Assembly: GCA_021234155.1 (NCBI GenBank)
Contig: JAJEKV010000028.1
Coordinates: 7,287,268 to 7,351,267, forward strand
Direction of reading: 5' to 3'
Length of the DNA stretch: 64,000 bases
Source of the DNA: Isoetes taiwanensis
Lineage: Eukaryota > Streptophyta > Lycopodiopsida > Isoetales > Isoetaceae
Position 1 is the first letter of the stretch. Each line of letters opens with the position of its first letter. The notes beneath the pieces were generated by a model. It was not told the origin of the DNA and did no database searches. It saw nothing but the letters and a program-made list of their open reading frames with translations. Positions 45,687-58,969 of the stretch are shown piece by piece. Position numbers and translations under genes: made by a program.

Positions 45687-47587
45687 AAATGCATTGACCT
45701 TATACTACAAAGGTTCCACTCTCTAAGTCATTTAATTAGTCTTATAATGCTAATAAGTTTTCTATTATATAAAAGCATTGTCAAGTAGGAGTTCATCAAG
45801 CTGCATTGATTAGTTGTGGAAATATATGGAGAAGATCCTATAGTACTCAATTTAGCGTAAATGGGATTTTCCCTATAGTAAACCCGACCCAAGAAGATGT
45901 TGAACGATTCCATGATGAGTAGTCAACTTGTTTCATTTATTCTCAATGTCCGATAGTGGTTTCTTATTTTTTTCTCTCGAATCTTCGTGGTCAGATGGAA
46001 TTGCCTTGTGTTGTAATTTCATATGTAAGCTATTTCCAAGTCCCGCCTGAAGTACACATCCTCGGGTCTTACTTTAAGGTCGCTCGATCCCATTCCTATG
46101 GCAATATTTATGTCACATGTAATCATTTTTCCCCTTCAATATTGTGGTTTCATCACAAGAATTATCAAGCCTCAAAATACTCACCACCCATTATGGAACC
46201 CTAGAAACCTATCCAAAATACATGGCCGTTTAATTTATTTGCTGGACATATATGGAAGAGGTTATCATTATGTTTATTCAATGCAATATGGCAATGTTAA
46301 TTGGTTTCTGCGTTCGAATTTAAAGAATCACAAATCAATTTGTAAAATTTAGAAGCATTTGGGCTTTAAAAATCATATTTAAAGAGGATCTTGTTAAACA
46401 TAATGCGCCTTAGTTGGTGTGGCACGGGAAAACCATCAAGGGGAAAGTACTCGGAGCTGCATGACGGGTGTTCGTCATCCCGTTCATATGGGCTGTGATG
46501 AGAAATCTCTTCTGGTGGGATGATATGTGGTTAAAAGTGAGGGTTTGATGGGGTGGACTGCCTTAAGCCACGTTGAAACTTTTTAAACTCGGCCACCATG
46601 GATTTTCCTATGCCATTCTAAACTTGAGCACCTCGTTAGGTCCTATGGATCATTAGGTCCTATTGGAGATGGTCTCATAGCTTCGAGAAGTAGCAATTGC
46701 TGGTGATATATCATGGAGGGCTCTTCAGATGTTTTATGTGGTTACAAGTGAGGGTTTGATGGGGTGGATTGCCTTAGGCACGTTGAAATTTTTTAAACTC
46801 AACCACCATGGATCTTCATTTTTTTATCCTATATAGATCTTCGCTTGATGATATCGAAGTTCTTTATAGATCTTCCTTTGCCATCATGCAATTGGACAAA
46901 GGCTCCTTGATGTGCCTATCCCCGTGCATTATAGCTTCTAGAAGTAACAATTGTTGGTGACATATCATGAAGGGCAGATATTTTATTCCATCAAGAAAGT
47001 TGATGCATTATGAAATCCTCTCCATACCATGGGTAGGGCCAAGTATATCAATGCGGTATTGCAATGATGCCGTGATGTGACCTCTACGAAGTTAAACATT
47101 ATGAACATTTGAAAAGGGTTGCCACTATAGACTTCCTATGTTTTATTTGAACATTGGTGAAATATTAGAGAAGTACATTTGACTAGGAAGTTTTCTTGTC
47201 ATCACAAATTGGCATGTCGTTGATCACTAAACATATGGAAAAACAACTAAAATGCTTCATTCCTTTGGGGTCAACAACCACCGACTTATTAGAAAATTAT
47301 ATTCGTAGTTTTTTAACAGTTTGTCATCATTGAATTCGGCCTCTAAGAAGATTGCTTACACTTTCTTCCCCGGCTTAATTTCTTTCGATCGGTGAAACAA
47401 ACTATTCTTGGTCCCCACCCTATTATGAAGCCCTTATTTTATATGGCAACTTTGTAAATCCACACAAGGCTCCACCTAGAATGCAAGGGACCCCAATAGA
47501 ATAGAATAGAATAGAATAGAATAGAATAGAATAGAATAGAATAGAATAGTTAACATGTGATTTCTTGTGTGTAACAAACTCTTAAAC
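45687..47587 (+). repeat. Array B unit 6
   Basis: Full unit. CAG/CTG-word variants are frequent (CTCGGGTCTTAC, AACAACCACCGAC, CCCCGGCTTAA). GAATA tract of about nine copies at 47,503-47,548. Confidence 0.85.
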
Positions 47588-49464
47588 AAATGCATTGACC
47601 TTATACTACAAAGGTTCCACTCTCTAAGTCATTTAATCAGTCTTATAATGCTAATAAGTTTTCTATTATATAAAAGCATTGTCAAGTAGGAGTTCATCAA
47701 GCAGATTGATTAGTTGTGGAAATATATGGAGAAGATCCTATAGTACTCAATTTAGCAGAAATGGGATTTTCCCTATAGTAAACTGACCCGAAGAAGATGT
47801 TGAACGATTCCATGATGAGTAGTCAACTTGTTTCATTTATTCTGTTGTCTGATAGTGGTTTCTTATTTTTCTCTCGAATCTTCAGGTGGATGGAATTGCC
47901 TTGTGTTGTAATTTCATATGTAAGCTATTTCCAAGTCCCCGCCTCAAGTACACATCCCGGTCTTACTTTAAGGTCAGGCTCGTCCATTCCTATGGCAATA
48001 TTTATGTCACATGTAATCATTTTCCCCTTCAATATTGTGGTTTCATCACAAGAATTATCAAGCCTCAAAATACTCACCACCCATTATGGAACCCTAGAAA
48101 CCTATCCAAAATACATGGCCGTTTAATTTATTTGCTGGACATATATGGAAGAGGTTATCATTATGTTTATTCAATGCAATATGGCAATGTTAATTGGTTT
48201 CTGCGTTCAGACTAAAGAATCACAGTCAATTTGTAAAATTTAGAAGCATTTGGGCTTTAAAAATCATATTTAAAGAGGATCTTGTTAAACATAATGCGCC
48301 TTAGTTGGTGTGGCACGGGAAAACCATCAAGGGGAAAGTACTCGGAGCTGCATGACGGGTGTTCGTCATCCCGTTCATATGGGCTGTGATGAGAAATCTC
48401 TTCTGGTGGGATGATATGTGGTTAAAAGTGAGGGTTTGATGGGGTGGACTGCCTTAAGCCACGTTGAAACTTTTTAAACTCGGCCACCATGGATTTTCCT
48501 ATGCCATTCTAAACTTGAGCACCTCGTTAGGTCCTATGGATCATTAGGTCCTATTGGAGATGGTCTCATAGCTTCGAGAAGTAGCAATTGCTGGTGATAT
48601 ATCATGGAGGGCTCTTCAGATGTTTTATGTGGTTACAAGTGAGGGTTTGATGGGGTGGATTGCCTTAGGCACGTTGAAATTTTTTAAACTCAACCACCAT
48701 GGATCTTCATTTGCCATCGATGATGTCATGGCAGTTCTTCCTATGCCATTTTTTCCTATAGATCTTCCTTTGCCATCATGCAATTGGACATAGATCCTCA
48801 CTTGATGTGATGTGCTATCCCAAGGCATTATAGCTTCTAGAAGTAACAATTGTTGGTGACATATCATGAAGGGCGATATTTTATTCCATCAAGAAAGTTG
48901 ATGCATTATGCAATCCTCTCCATACCATGGGTAGGGCCAAGTATATCAATGTAGGTATTGCAATGATGCCGATGTGACCTCTGAGGAGTTAAACATTATG
49001 AACATTTGAAAAAGGGTTGCCACTATAGACTTCCTATGTTTTATTTGAACATTGGTGAAATATTAGAGAAGTACATTTGACTAGGAAGTTTTCTTGTCAT
49101 CACAAATTGGCATGTCGTTGATCACTAAACATATGGAAAAACAACTAAAATGCTTCATTCCTTTGGGGTCACCTGAACCAAACGACTTATTAGAAAATTA
49201 TATTATATTCTGTAGTTTTTTAATAGTTGTCATCATTGAATTCGGCCTCTAAGAAGATTGCTTACACTTTCTTCCTGGCTTAATTTCTTTCAGATCAGGC
49301 GGAAACAAACTATTCTTGGTCCCCACCCTATTATGAAGCCCTTATTTTATATGGCAACTTTGTAAATCCACACAAGGCTCCACCTAGAATGCAAGGGACC
49401 CCATAGAATAGAATAGAATAGAATAGTTAACATGTGATTTCTTGTGTGTAACAAACTCTTAAAC
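47588..49464 (+). repeat. Array B unit 7
   Basis: Full unit. A rearranged middle at about 48,720-48,810 (GATGTCATGGCAGTTCTTCC) and a duplicated TTATAT near 49,199. Confidence 0.85.
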
Positions 49465-51344
49465 AAATGCATTGACCTTATACTACAAAGGTTCCACTCT
49501 CTAAGTCATTTAATCAGTCTTATAATGGTAATAAGTTTTCTATTATATAAAAGCATTGTCAAGTAGGAGTTCATCAAGCTGCATTGATTAGTTGTGGAAA
49601 TATATGGAGAAGATCCTATAGTACTCAATTTAGCAGAAATGGGATTTTCCCTATAGTAAACTGACCCGAAGAAGATGTTGAACGATTCCATGATGAGTAG
49701 TCAACTTGTTTCATTTATTCTGTTGTCCGATAGTGGTTTCTTATTTTTCTCTCTCCATCTTCTCAGTGGTCGATGGAATTGCCTTGTGTTGTAATTTCAT
49801 ATGTAAGCTATTTCCAAGTCCTGCCTGAAGTACACATCCTGGGTCTTACTTTAAGGTCAGGCTCGTCCATTCCTATGGCAATATTTATGTCACATGTAAT
49901 CATTTTCCCCTTCAATATTGTGGTTTCATCACAAGAATTATCAAGCCTCAAAATACTCACCACCCCCATTATGGAACCCTAGAAACCTATCCAAAATACA
50001 TGGCCGTTTAATTTATTTGCTAAACATATATGGAAGAGGTTATCATTATGTTTATTCAATGCAATATGGCAATGTTAATTGGTTTCTGCGTTCAGACTAA
50101 AGAATCACAGTCAATTTGTAAAATTTAGAAGCATTTGGGCTTTAAAAATCATATTTAAAGAGGATCTTGTTAAACATAATGCTTAGTTGGTTGGTGGTAC
50201 ACCTGAAAACCATCAAGGGGAAAGTACTTTTCGAGCTGCATGACGGGTGTTCGCCATCCCGCTCATATGGGCTATGATGAGAAATCTCTTCCGTGGGATG
50301 ATATGTGGTTAAAAGTGAGGGTTTGATGGGGTGGACTGCCTTAAGCCACGTTGAAACTTTTTAAACTCGGCCACCATGGATTTTCCTATGCCATTCTAAA
50401 GTTGAGCACCTCGTTAGGTCCTATGGATCATTAGGTCCTATTGGAGATGGTCTCATAGCTTCGAGAAGTAGCAATTGCTGGTGATATATCATGGAGGGCT
50501 CTTCAGATGTTTTATGTGGTTACAAGTGAGGTTTTGATGGGGTGGATTGCCTTAGGCACGTTGAAATTTTTTAAATTCAACCACCATGGATCTTCATTTG
50601 CCATCGATGTTGATGGCGATTTTTCTCTATGCCATTTTAGGTCCTATAGATCTTTATAGATCTTCCTTTGCCATCATGCAATTGGACAAGTGCTCCTTGA
50701 TGTGCCTATCCCCGGGCATTATAGCTTCTAGAAGTAACATTATTGTTGGTGACATATCATGAAGGGCGATATTTTATTCCATCAAGAAAGTTGATGCATT
50801 ATGCAATCCTCTCCATACCATGGGTAGGGCCAAGTATATCAATGTAGGTATTGCAATGATGCCAGGATGTGACCTCTACGGAGTTAAACATTATGAACAT
50901 TTGAAAAAGGGTTGCCACTATAGACTTCCTATGTTTTATTTGAACATTGGTGAAATATTAGAGAAGTACATTTGACTAGGAAGTTTTCTTGTCATCACAA
51001 ATTGGCATGTCGTTGATCACTAAACATATGGAAAAACAACTAAAATGCTTCATTCCTTTGGGGTCACCAACCCACCGACTTATTAGAAAATTATATTAAG
51101 TGGTTTTTAACAGGTTGTCATCATTGAATTCGACCTCTAAGAGGATTGCTTACATTTTCTTCCCGGCTTAATTTCTTTCGGATCAGTTTCCAAACTATTC
51201 TTGGTCCCCACCCTATTAATGAAGCCCTTTATTTTATATGGCAACTTTGTAAATCCACACAAGGCTCCACACAAGGCTCCACCTAGAATGCAAGGGACCC
51301 CAATAGTTAACATGTGATTTCTTGTGTGTAACAAACTCTTAAAC
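49465..51344 (+). repeat. Array B unit 8
   Basis: Full unit. No GAATA expansion (CCCCAATAGTTAAC). The 10-base word CACACAAGGCTC is repeated in tandem near 51,255-51,280. Confidence 0.85.
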
Positions 51345-52060
51345 AAATGCATTGACCTTATGCTACAAAGGTTCCACTCTCTAAGTCATTTAATCAGTCT
51401 TATAATGCTAATAAGTTTTCTATTATATAAAAGCATTGTCAAGTAGGAGTTCATCAAGCAGATTGATTAGTTGTGGAAATATATGGAGAAGATCCTATAG
51501 TACTCAATTTAGCAGAAGTGGGATTTTCCCTATAGTAAACTGACCCGAAGAAGATGTTGAACGATTCCATGATGAGTAGTCAACTTGTTTCATTTATTCT
51601 TTTTGTCTGATAGTGGTTTCTTATTTTTCTCCGAATCTTGGGTCGAGATGGAATTGCCTTGTGTTGTAATTTCATATGTAAGCTATTTCCAAGTCCCGCC
51701 CAAGTACACATCCCGGGTCTTACTTTAAGGTCGGGGCTCGTCCATTCCTATGGCAATATTTATGTCACATGTAATCATTTTCCCTTCAATATTGTGGTTT
51801 CATCACAAGAATTATCAAGCCTCAAAATACTCACCACCCATTATGGAACCCTAGAAACCTATCCAAAATACATGGCCGTTTTAATTTATTTTTTGGACAT
51901 ATATGGAAGAGGTTATCATTATGTTTATTCAATGCAATATGGCAATGTTAATTGGTTTTCACTCGGTTCAGACTAAAGAATCACAGTCAATTTGTAAAAT
52001 TTAGAAGCATTTGGGCTTTAAAAATCATATTTAAAGAACATTAAACGTAATTTAGTTGGT
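51345..52060 (+). repeat. Array B trailing partial unit, junction with block D2
   Basis: First ~700 bases of a unit ending at ATCATATTTAAAGAACATTAAACG. A short piece of the next segment (TTAGTTGGTGTGGCACCTG) follows before the poly-T. The breakpoint matches that at 5,800. Confidence 0.8.
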
Positions 52061-52540
52061 GTGGCACCTGAAAACCATCAATGGGAAAGTACTCTGGAGC
52101 ATATTGTCAAACGAATCATCCCATTTTTTTTTTTTTTTTTTTTTTTTCTTTTTTTTGTTTGTGTTAAATCCTTTAGCTATTGTTAACCCATTGAATATGC
52201 ATTTAAACATTGTACCTCATTGTACAATTAGTATTGGTGATGGTACAATTAATGATGAATGTCTATGCCATTCTAACTTGAGCACCCACGTGATATTTAT
52301 CCTTAGTTGAAATGGGTCAATATTGGTAAAACATGTTAATGGTAATCTAAAAGGGAAAAAGAATGGATGTTTAAAAAAATGGGTGAAGTCACCGGAATTG
52401 ATGGGGTGGAAATGGTGGAAGACGGCTCTAAAAGAAATTTTTCCAAAATTGTTGAAGGATTCTTCACACGGAAGGCTCGGATGATGCAGGCAAAGATTTA
52501 TCAAGGTAAAATGGTCTTAAATAAACTCTAACCCTAAAAA
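52061..52540. repeat. Poly-T tract and copia flank, D2 copy
   Basis: Poly-T runs at about 52,124-52,157 followed by the same flank as 5,830-6,190. A piece of macro-repeat sequence (CTATGCCATTCTAACTTGAGCACC, about 52,263-52,286) is embedded in the middle; the D1 copy lacks it. Confidence 0.6.
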
Positions 52541-53072
52541 TATGAGCTACGATTTTGGTAGCCATCGAGGAAGGAAGAAGAAGCACTAGAATATGAAACG
52601 AACATGGAATTAATCAAATCTTAGATCGGCCTTCCCCCAAGAAACTATATATGGATAAAAGGGGCAGACAGGAGCTATGACACTAAAAAGCGTAATTTTG
52701 GTGAAGGCAGCTCCGGATTTGCTACCAAAAAGAGGACCTTATTCTAATACAAAACCATCTGGGTATTATAGAAGTTGGAGCAAGCTATGCATGAAGAACT
52801 TGGTTATAAACAAGGTGAGCCAACATTAATTTTTTTTTTGACAACATGAGTTGCATTGCAATTGTCAAAAACCCTGTACAATATGAGAGAACTAAGCATA
52901 TAGAACTTGATGTACACTTTATCAGAGATGTAGCAGAAAAGAGATATATATTCGAATGGGTTATATCAACACAGATCTGCAGATTGAAGACATATTCACA
53001 AAGGCATTGGTGGAGAACTAAGGGTGAATATGGAAAGCTAAACCTATGGTTAATGGTGTTCAAATGTTGATA
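52541..53072 (+). mobile_element. Ty1-copia-derived fragment, copy 5
   Basis: D2 counterpart of copy 1. RNase H frame 52,846-53,070 reads [35 protein letters not shown], then shifts. The ~27-base loss before LEELGYKQG is shared with copy 1. Additional small insertions (TTGGAG, ATGCAT) set it apart. Confidence 0.75.
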
Positions 53073-54410
53073 AGTTAAAAATGGCCTGTATATTGAATTT
53101 GGAAAGAGGTCGTTGTGCAATAAAAAGGAGGCAACTATGCTTGGAAAAGTTAGCAACCTCCTAGGTCCATGGAGGCATGAGACACGATGTCCCAAGAGGT
53201 CGGGATCAGGCCGAAGCGGCCGGATCCGATCCTATAAACATAAGATGCAACTAGTAAGTTGGCACTGGGTCCAAGAATTCATTAGTTCGATTGAAGATTC
53301 TCAAGACAACTTTAGTTACATATTTCCAAAGCATATGAATGCTACAGTTTTGTTCAAGATACATCAATGCAAGTTATAAAAACCATGGAGACATTATTGA
53401 AACAAGGTGTTGCGCAGGGAGGGTTGCCCTCCATGGCCGGAGAGTGAAATGGCTTAAATCATAGTTCAAAGTCATGTTTAACTTAACTAAGCATGTGGAA
53501 ATCCATAACCCTGAACATTTGGAAACAAAATTCTCTGAGCTTTATTTAACTACCTTTATCTTCCAAAATGCACTAAAGTGTTTGGCAACCCAATAAAGTA
53601 AAAAAACACACAATTTCAAAACTCCATACTACAAAGATACGAAATAAAGCTTTCACAAAGGCAAGCGTTAAAGTATCCAACATAAATCGAGCATTTCGTG
53701 GAGCTGCAAACACATCAAATATCTTATTGTTTGGTTGGGTCTTCTGGAGCATCTTCACCTGTAAAATTTTATTAGATCACGATTATGCTAAAAAGCTTTA
53801 GGCACACGCTTTTGCATTCTATTGTACAATTCAATGGATGCATCCTCGCTTTCAAATTGTTATTTGCCATAATGACGGGTCAACATGTTTATAATCGTAG
53901 GGTCTTGTAATTTTCTTATATGCCTTCTTATTTTTTGCATCCAAGCACATCCACTGTTTTAGATTTTTGGTGGCCAAAAACACATGAACTCGACCCATTT
54001 TTAAGCTTTTCTCTTTGCAAAGACTAAGCCTCACATTTTAGGGTCCCAAAGTAATGTTAGGTCGAGAAGAAGATCCAATGTAAAATCAAGAAGGAAATGG
54101 GCTTATTTCTTTTCAAATTGAGGTTTATATCACCAAATCCGCTGCCCAATCCTCCTCGGTTTATTCCTTCCCACCCATTATTTCAAAAGAATTGAAGAGA
54201 AGGGCATCGAAATAGGTTGCCCTTAAGGTCAAATCATTTAGGCATAATTTAGAAAGTCCCATTGGTGAATCATAGGCTTTTGAATCAATGACCATTTAAT
54301 TTATTTGTTTGGACATATATGGAAGAGGTTATCATTATGTTTATTCAATTTGTAAAATTTAGAAGCATTTGGACTTTAAAAATCATATTTAAAGAGGATC
54401 TTGTTAAACG
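53073..54410. other. Unannotated spacer of block D2
   Basis: Counterpart of 6,725-6,869 and 7,339-8,510, without the 469-base insertion (uninterrupted site near 53,222-53,230). No gene recognised. It differs from D1 by many small words inserted or swapped. Confidence 0.5.
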
Positions 54411-54829
54411 TAAGGCGCCTTTTTTTTTTTTTTTTTTTTTTTTTCTTTTTTTTTTTGTTTGTGTTAAATCCTTTAGCTATTGTTAACACATTGAATATGC
54501 ATTTAGGAAACATTGTACCTCATTAGAGGAAGTAGAAGTATTGGTGATGGTACAATTAATGATGAATGTATACGTGATATTTATCCTTAGTTGAAATGGG
54601 TCAACATTGGTAAAACATGTTAATGGTAATCTAAAAGGGAAAAAGAATGGACGGGTAAAAAAATGTGTGAAGTCACCTAATTGATGGGCGAGAAATGGTG
54701 GAAGACGGCTCTAAAAGACAAAAGCCTCCCCAAAAATTGTTGACGGATTCGTGACTTGGAAGGCTACCGCAATATGCAAGCGGCATTTATCAAGGTAAAA
54801 TGGTCTTAAATAAACTCTAACTCTAAAAA
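54411..54829. repeat. Poly-T tract and copia flank, second copy in D2
   Basis: Counterpart of 8,515-8,930. Poly-T of ~24 bases, one C and ~10 more T at about 54,420-54,456, then the standard flank. Confidence 0.6.
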
Positions 54830-55370
54830 ATATGAGCTACGATTTTGGTAGCCGTGAATCGATATGAAAGGAAATGAAATTAATCCGTGTCTTAGACAGT
54901 TCATTGGAGAAACTATATGGATAAAGATAAGATAAGATGATTTTTTTACGTCCCACAAGGACAGGAGCTATGACAAGAAGCGTAATTTTGGTGAAGGCAA
55001 CTCCGGATTTGCTACCAAAATAGGGCTTATTCTAATACGAAACCATCTAAAATATTATAGAAGTGGAGCAAAAAGAAATAGTCCGGGTTGAGAAGATTGC
55101 TAGAAGAACTTGGTTATAAACAAGGTGAGCCAACATTAATTTATACCGACAAAGATGAGTTGCATTAGAATTGTTAAAAACCCCAATTGCAACATGAGAG
55201 AACTAAGCATATAGAACTTGATGCACACTTTATCGTAGATGTAGCATAAAAAGAGATATATTCAATGGGTTATATCAACACGTGATCCGCAGATTTAGAA
55301 GACATATTCACAAATGCATTGGTGGAGAACTAAAAACTATGGAAAGCTAAACCTATGGTTGTCATGAGAT
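54830..55370 (+). mobile_element. Ty1-copia-derived fragment, copy 6
   Basis: Counterpart of copy 2, including the GATAAGATAAGATGATTTTTT insert near 54,915-54,945. The gag-like and RNase H parts are recognisable from nucleotide identity, but frames break at nearly every CAG/CTG word. Confidence 0.72.
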
Positions 55371-56335
55371 GAACCACCGACTTTGGGGTCATTCGGACCA
55401 CCGACTTATTAGAAAATTATATTCGTAGTTTTTTAACAGTAGTCATCATTGAATTCGGCCTCTAAGAAGATTGCTTACATTTTCTTCCTGGCTTAATTTC
55501 TTTCAGATCAGGCGGAAACAAACTATTCTTGGTCCCCACCCTATTATGAAGCTCTTATTTTATATGGCAACTCTGTAAATCCACAGAAGGATCCACCTAC
55601 AATCAATAGTTAACATGTGGTTTCTTGTGTGTAACAAACTCTTAAACAAATGCATTGACCTTATGCTACAAATGTTCCACTCTCTAAGTCATTTAATCAG
55701 TCTTATAATGCTAATAAGTTCCTTGAGTTTTCTATTATATAAAAGCATTGTCAAGTAGGAGTTCGTCAAGCAGATTGAGTAGTTGTGGAAATATATGGAG
55801 AAGATTCTACAATACTCGCTTTTAGCGTAAATGGATTTTCCCTATAGTAAGTGACCCGAAGAAAATGTTGAATGATTCCATGATGAGTACTCAACTTGTT
55901 TCATTTATTCTGTTGTCTGATAGTGGTTTCTTATTTTTTCTCTGAATCTTCAGGGTCAGATGGAATTACGTTGTGTTGTAATTTCATATGTAAGCTATTT
56001 CAAGTCCCGCTGAAGTACACATCCTGGGTCTTACTTTAAGGTCGGGCTCGGCTCCATTCCTATGGCAATATTTATGTCACATGTAATCATTTGCTCCTTC
56101 AATATTGTGGTTTCATCACAAGAATTATCAAGCCTCAAAATACTCACCACCCATTATGGAACCCTAGAGACCTATCCAAAATACATGGTCATTTAATTTA
56201 TTTGGCCGGACATATATGGAAGAGGTTATCATTATGTTTATTCAATGCAATATGGCAATCTTAATTGGTTTCACGCGTTCGGACTAAAGAACCACAAAAT
56301 TTATTTGTAAAATTTAGAAGCATATTAAACGTAAA
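55371..56335 (+). repeat. Stray, diverged macro-repeat unit, D2 copy
   Basis: Counterpart of 9,485-10,450 with the same diagnostic variants (AATGTTCCACTCTC, CCTTGAGTTTTCTATTAT, TTACGTTGTGTTG). Confidence 0.8.
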
Positions 56336-56403
56336 AAATGTTATTGAATATGCATTTAGGAAACATTGTACCTCATTAGAGGAAGTAGAAGTATTGATGA
56401 TGG

Positions 56404-58195
56404 TTTTTTTTTTGAAGAAGAACGCATGACTTTATTGAAACATCAAGCCAAAAGAGTCAGATACAAATGCAAAGGGGGATAAAAATTGTGAGGATAATCA
56501 TGATCCACCGAATAGAACCACCAAGCCATGTTGCAAAGACAACAAACTCAAATAGGACTCAAATATCAATTCAAACTTTGGCAGAGCAAGTGAAGAACAA
56601 TGGTAGGCCTTAGCGATTCTAGCTTGTGCATCCCCGGAGGACTACATTCTTGGGAATATCCAAACCTCGAAGATACACAATCTTTTACAAGTGCCCAGAT
56701 GGACCACAACAACCATTCTCGATGCCAAATGAAATGCTTGACTCATGCACCTTATTCCAAGTAATGATAAATAGCCGTATAGATCTTTTTTTGTCATGCA
56801 ATGTCACATGAAAACGAGAGAGCAGCCAAGACCAAACAGCCGAGATGATCACATAAAAGAAAAATGCTCCTGATGGTCTCATCCCCTTTGCTTGCACAAA
56901 GGCAAATTGTTGACACTGAGGATCAAATATGTGACAAGCACATTCACCAAGGCATCTGTTAAGAATCCTCCACCAAAGCACGGCCACCTTAGGATGGAGG
57001 TAGTTTATCCCAAGCCCAAGTCCACATTTGCCTCCAACTAGGAGGAGAGAGCTGAAGGGACCACTTGTTGGATGGTGGAAGGATATCACCATTGACAAGC
57101 AGCCTATACATAGAGTTCACAAGCCTATGCTCATGTCAACACTTTATAGTGGGTCACCCACAATAGCCTCCTTTTGAGCCAATGGCATTATAGTACTAAA
57201 GCAACAATTGCCAAATAGGTCTATCCCATTATTCCAATAAGAATTTTGTTTGAAAGAGTTGCCACGCCGCTAATTGGCCCAATCGCATCAAGTCGCGGAT
57301 TGATCCTCGCTAACCTCCGGAGGTTGAGTTAATGGATGAACCCGGGCACAAAGTAGAGATTATTTTCCATTTGTATCCACCAACAAGGGGCACTCAACAT
57401 TTGACATGCAACAAGATTTTCTTGTGAAATAAGGTCCGTGATCACTAAACAAGACTCCAACTAAAAGCCTTTTCAAAAAAAAGGGAGGCATTAGGAAAAG
57501 GGCATACTTATAAAAATTATACTCCAAGGAAGAAGAGGTTTAACGAAGCTTTCCCAAAAGGAACACAATGACCAAGCTGATTTCTTCACCAACCGCATCT
57601 GTGAGTGAACCATATCCTTAAGGATCCTCCGTGATGAACTTAGAAATCGTAATCTTACTCAGAGATGGAAGTCCCCCATACCCAAACCACCGCAAATTTT
57701 GGCCTAGTGCATTTGGACCATGCAATCTTGACCACAAAGATGCTCCTCATTTCCACCCCAAAATAAAATTACTTACAATGGTAACATCAATATGAAATTT
57801 TGACAAAGCCGAAGTTCAGAGGCCATATAGATGTGGGAATTACTGAAAAGATCCTCAGGCCATATAGATGTGGGAATTACCTAAAAACATGCTTAGCAAG
57901 AAGATATTGAATCGATTCCATGAGTTAGCAAAGAAATTCCACTTAAACAAATGCTTTAACCCCTTCTAACATTTTATCCCAAGAATCTTGAGGTAGAAAT
58001 ATGAATGCCCACAGAATGTAATTTCAAGAAGTTTAGTAGCCTTCCATGAGGAAGCACCTTCCAAGTAAAATCAGCAACACAAGGGGGCACAACCCCATCA
58101 AATGCCCATAATGTCACATGTAACACTTTGGCCAACCAACAAGAATTCCGGATGCTAAAGAGAAAGTATCAAAAACAATCACTTTGCATTCAAGA
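56404..58195 (-). mobile_element. 5'-truncated LINE, D2 copy
   Basis: Same element as 10,517-12,300. The poly(A) tail is only 10 bases (T at 56,404-56,413). The minus-strand frame 56,685-57,098 retains LHPKVAVLWWRILNRCLGEC and VWSWLLSRFHVTLHDKK, but the CPLC..H...C motif is scrambled. The 33-bp duplication is kept near 57,815-57,890. More frame breaks than the D1 copy. Confidence 0.82.
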
Positions 58196-58850
58196 GAACT
58201 CTAAAAAACCTATCCCCAAAAATTGTTGAAGGATTAATTGACCTAGAAGACTCATAATTATGGAAAGAGGTTATCATTTAGGTCTTAAATAAACTCTAAC
58301 CCTAAAACGATGAGCTACATTTTGGTAGCCAGGAATCACAGAAGAAGAAGCACAGAATATGAAACGAACAGGAATGAATTTGGTGTCTTAGATCGGTTTA
58401 GGAGGAGAAACTAGATATGGATAGAAGGGCAGAGACAGAGCCATGATACTAAGCGTAATTTTTGCTGAAGGCAGCCCGGATTTTAGCCAAAAGAGAAGCT
58501 TATTCTCATATGAAACCATCATCGATATTATGGAAGTGGAGCAAAAAGAAATAGTCCGGGTTGAGAAGATTGCTAGAAGAACTTGGTTATAAACAAGGGG
58601 TGAGACAACATTAATTTGCAATTGTTAAAAAAACCCGTTGGTCAAAGATGAGAGAACTAAGCATGTAGAACTTGATGTACACTTTATCGAGATGTAGCAG
58701 AAAAAAGAGATATATGAGAATGGGTTATATCAACACGTTTTCTGTGGATTGCAGAGGGTTCACAAAGGCATTGGTGGAGAACCAAGGGTGACTATGGAAT
58801 TTTTAAAGCTAAACCTATGGTTGTCATTTGAGATGAATCTAATATAATGT
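58196..58850 (+). mobile_element. Ty1-copia-derived fragment, copy 7
   Basis: Counterpart of copy 3. Starts at the truncated end of the LINE and contains the ACGATGAGCTAC region, the gag-like part and degraded RNase H (CACTTTATCGAGATGTAGC, GCATTGGTGGAGAAC). Not open in any frame. Confidence 0.7.
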
Positions 58851-58969
58851 GACAAAGCAAAAACTCTTTGTAAAAGAGAATTGAACCAAAGGCACACATT
58901 CTAAATCATGTAGCCAAATGCTATTGTATGTCCTCTAAACGTCATCATCAATGGAGGAGAAATGCAAAG

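Larger units (their letters stand above)
35695..52060. repeat. Macro-repeat array B (eight full and two partial ~1.85-kb units)
   Basis: Start boxes AAATGCATTGACC lie at 36,315, 38,140, 40,078, 41,925, 43,828, 45,687, 47,588, 49,465 and 51,345, giving units of 1,825, 1,938, 1,847, 1,903, 1,859, 1,901, 1,877 and 1,880 bases. Units are near-identical apart from GAATA tract length and scattered changes at CAG/CTG words. Each unit contains two diverged ~220-base internal copies (for example 44,655 and 44,877). The recurring 78-aa frame (MELPCVVISYVSYFQV...) and 77-aa frame (HEGQIFYSIKKVDALCNP...) match no family I know. Their conservation only mirrors the youth of the array. Confidence 0.93.

Noticed and set aside
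36315-51344. Macro-repeat unit as an LTR
   Set aside because: Tandem adjacency without internal domain, no TG..CA ends, primer-binding site or polypurine tract at the unit borders.
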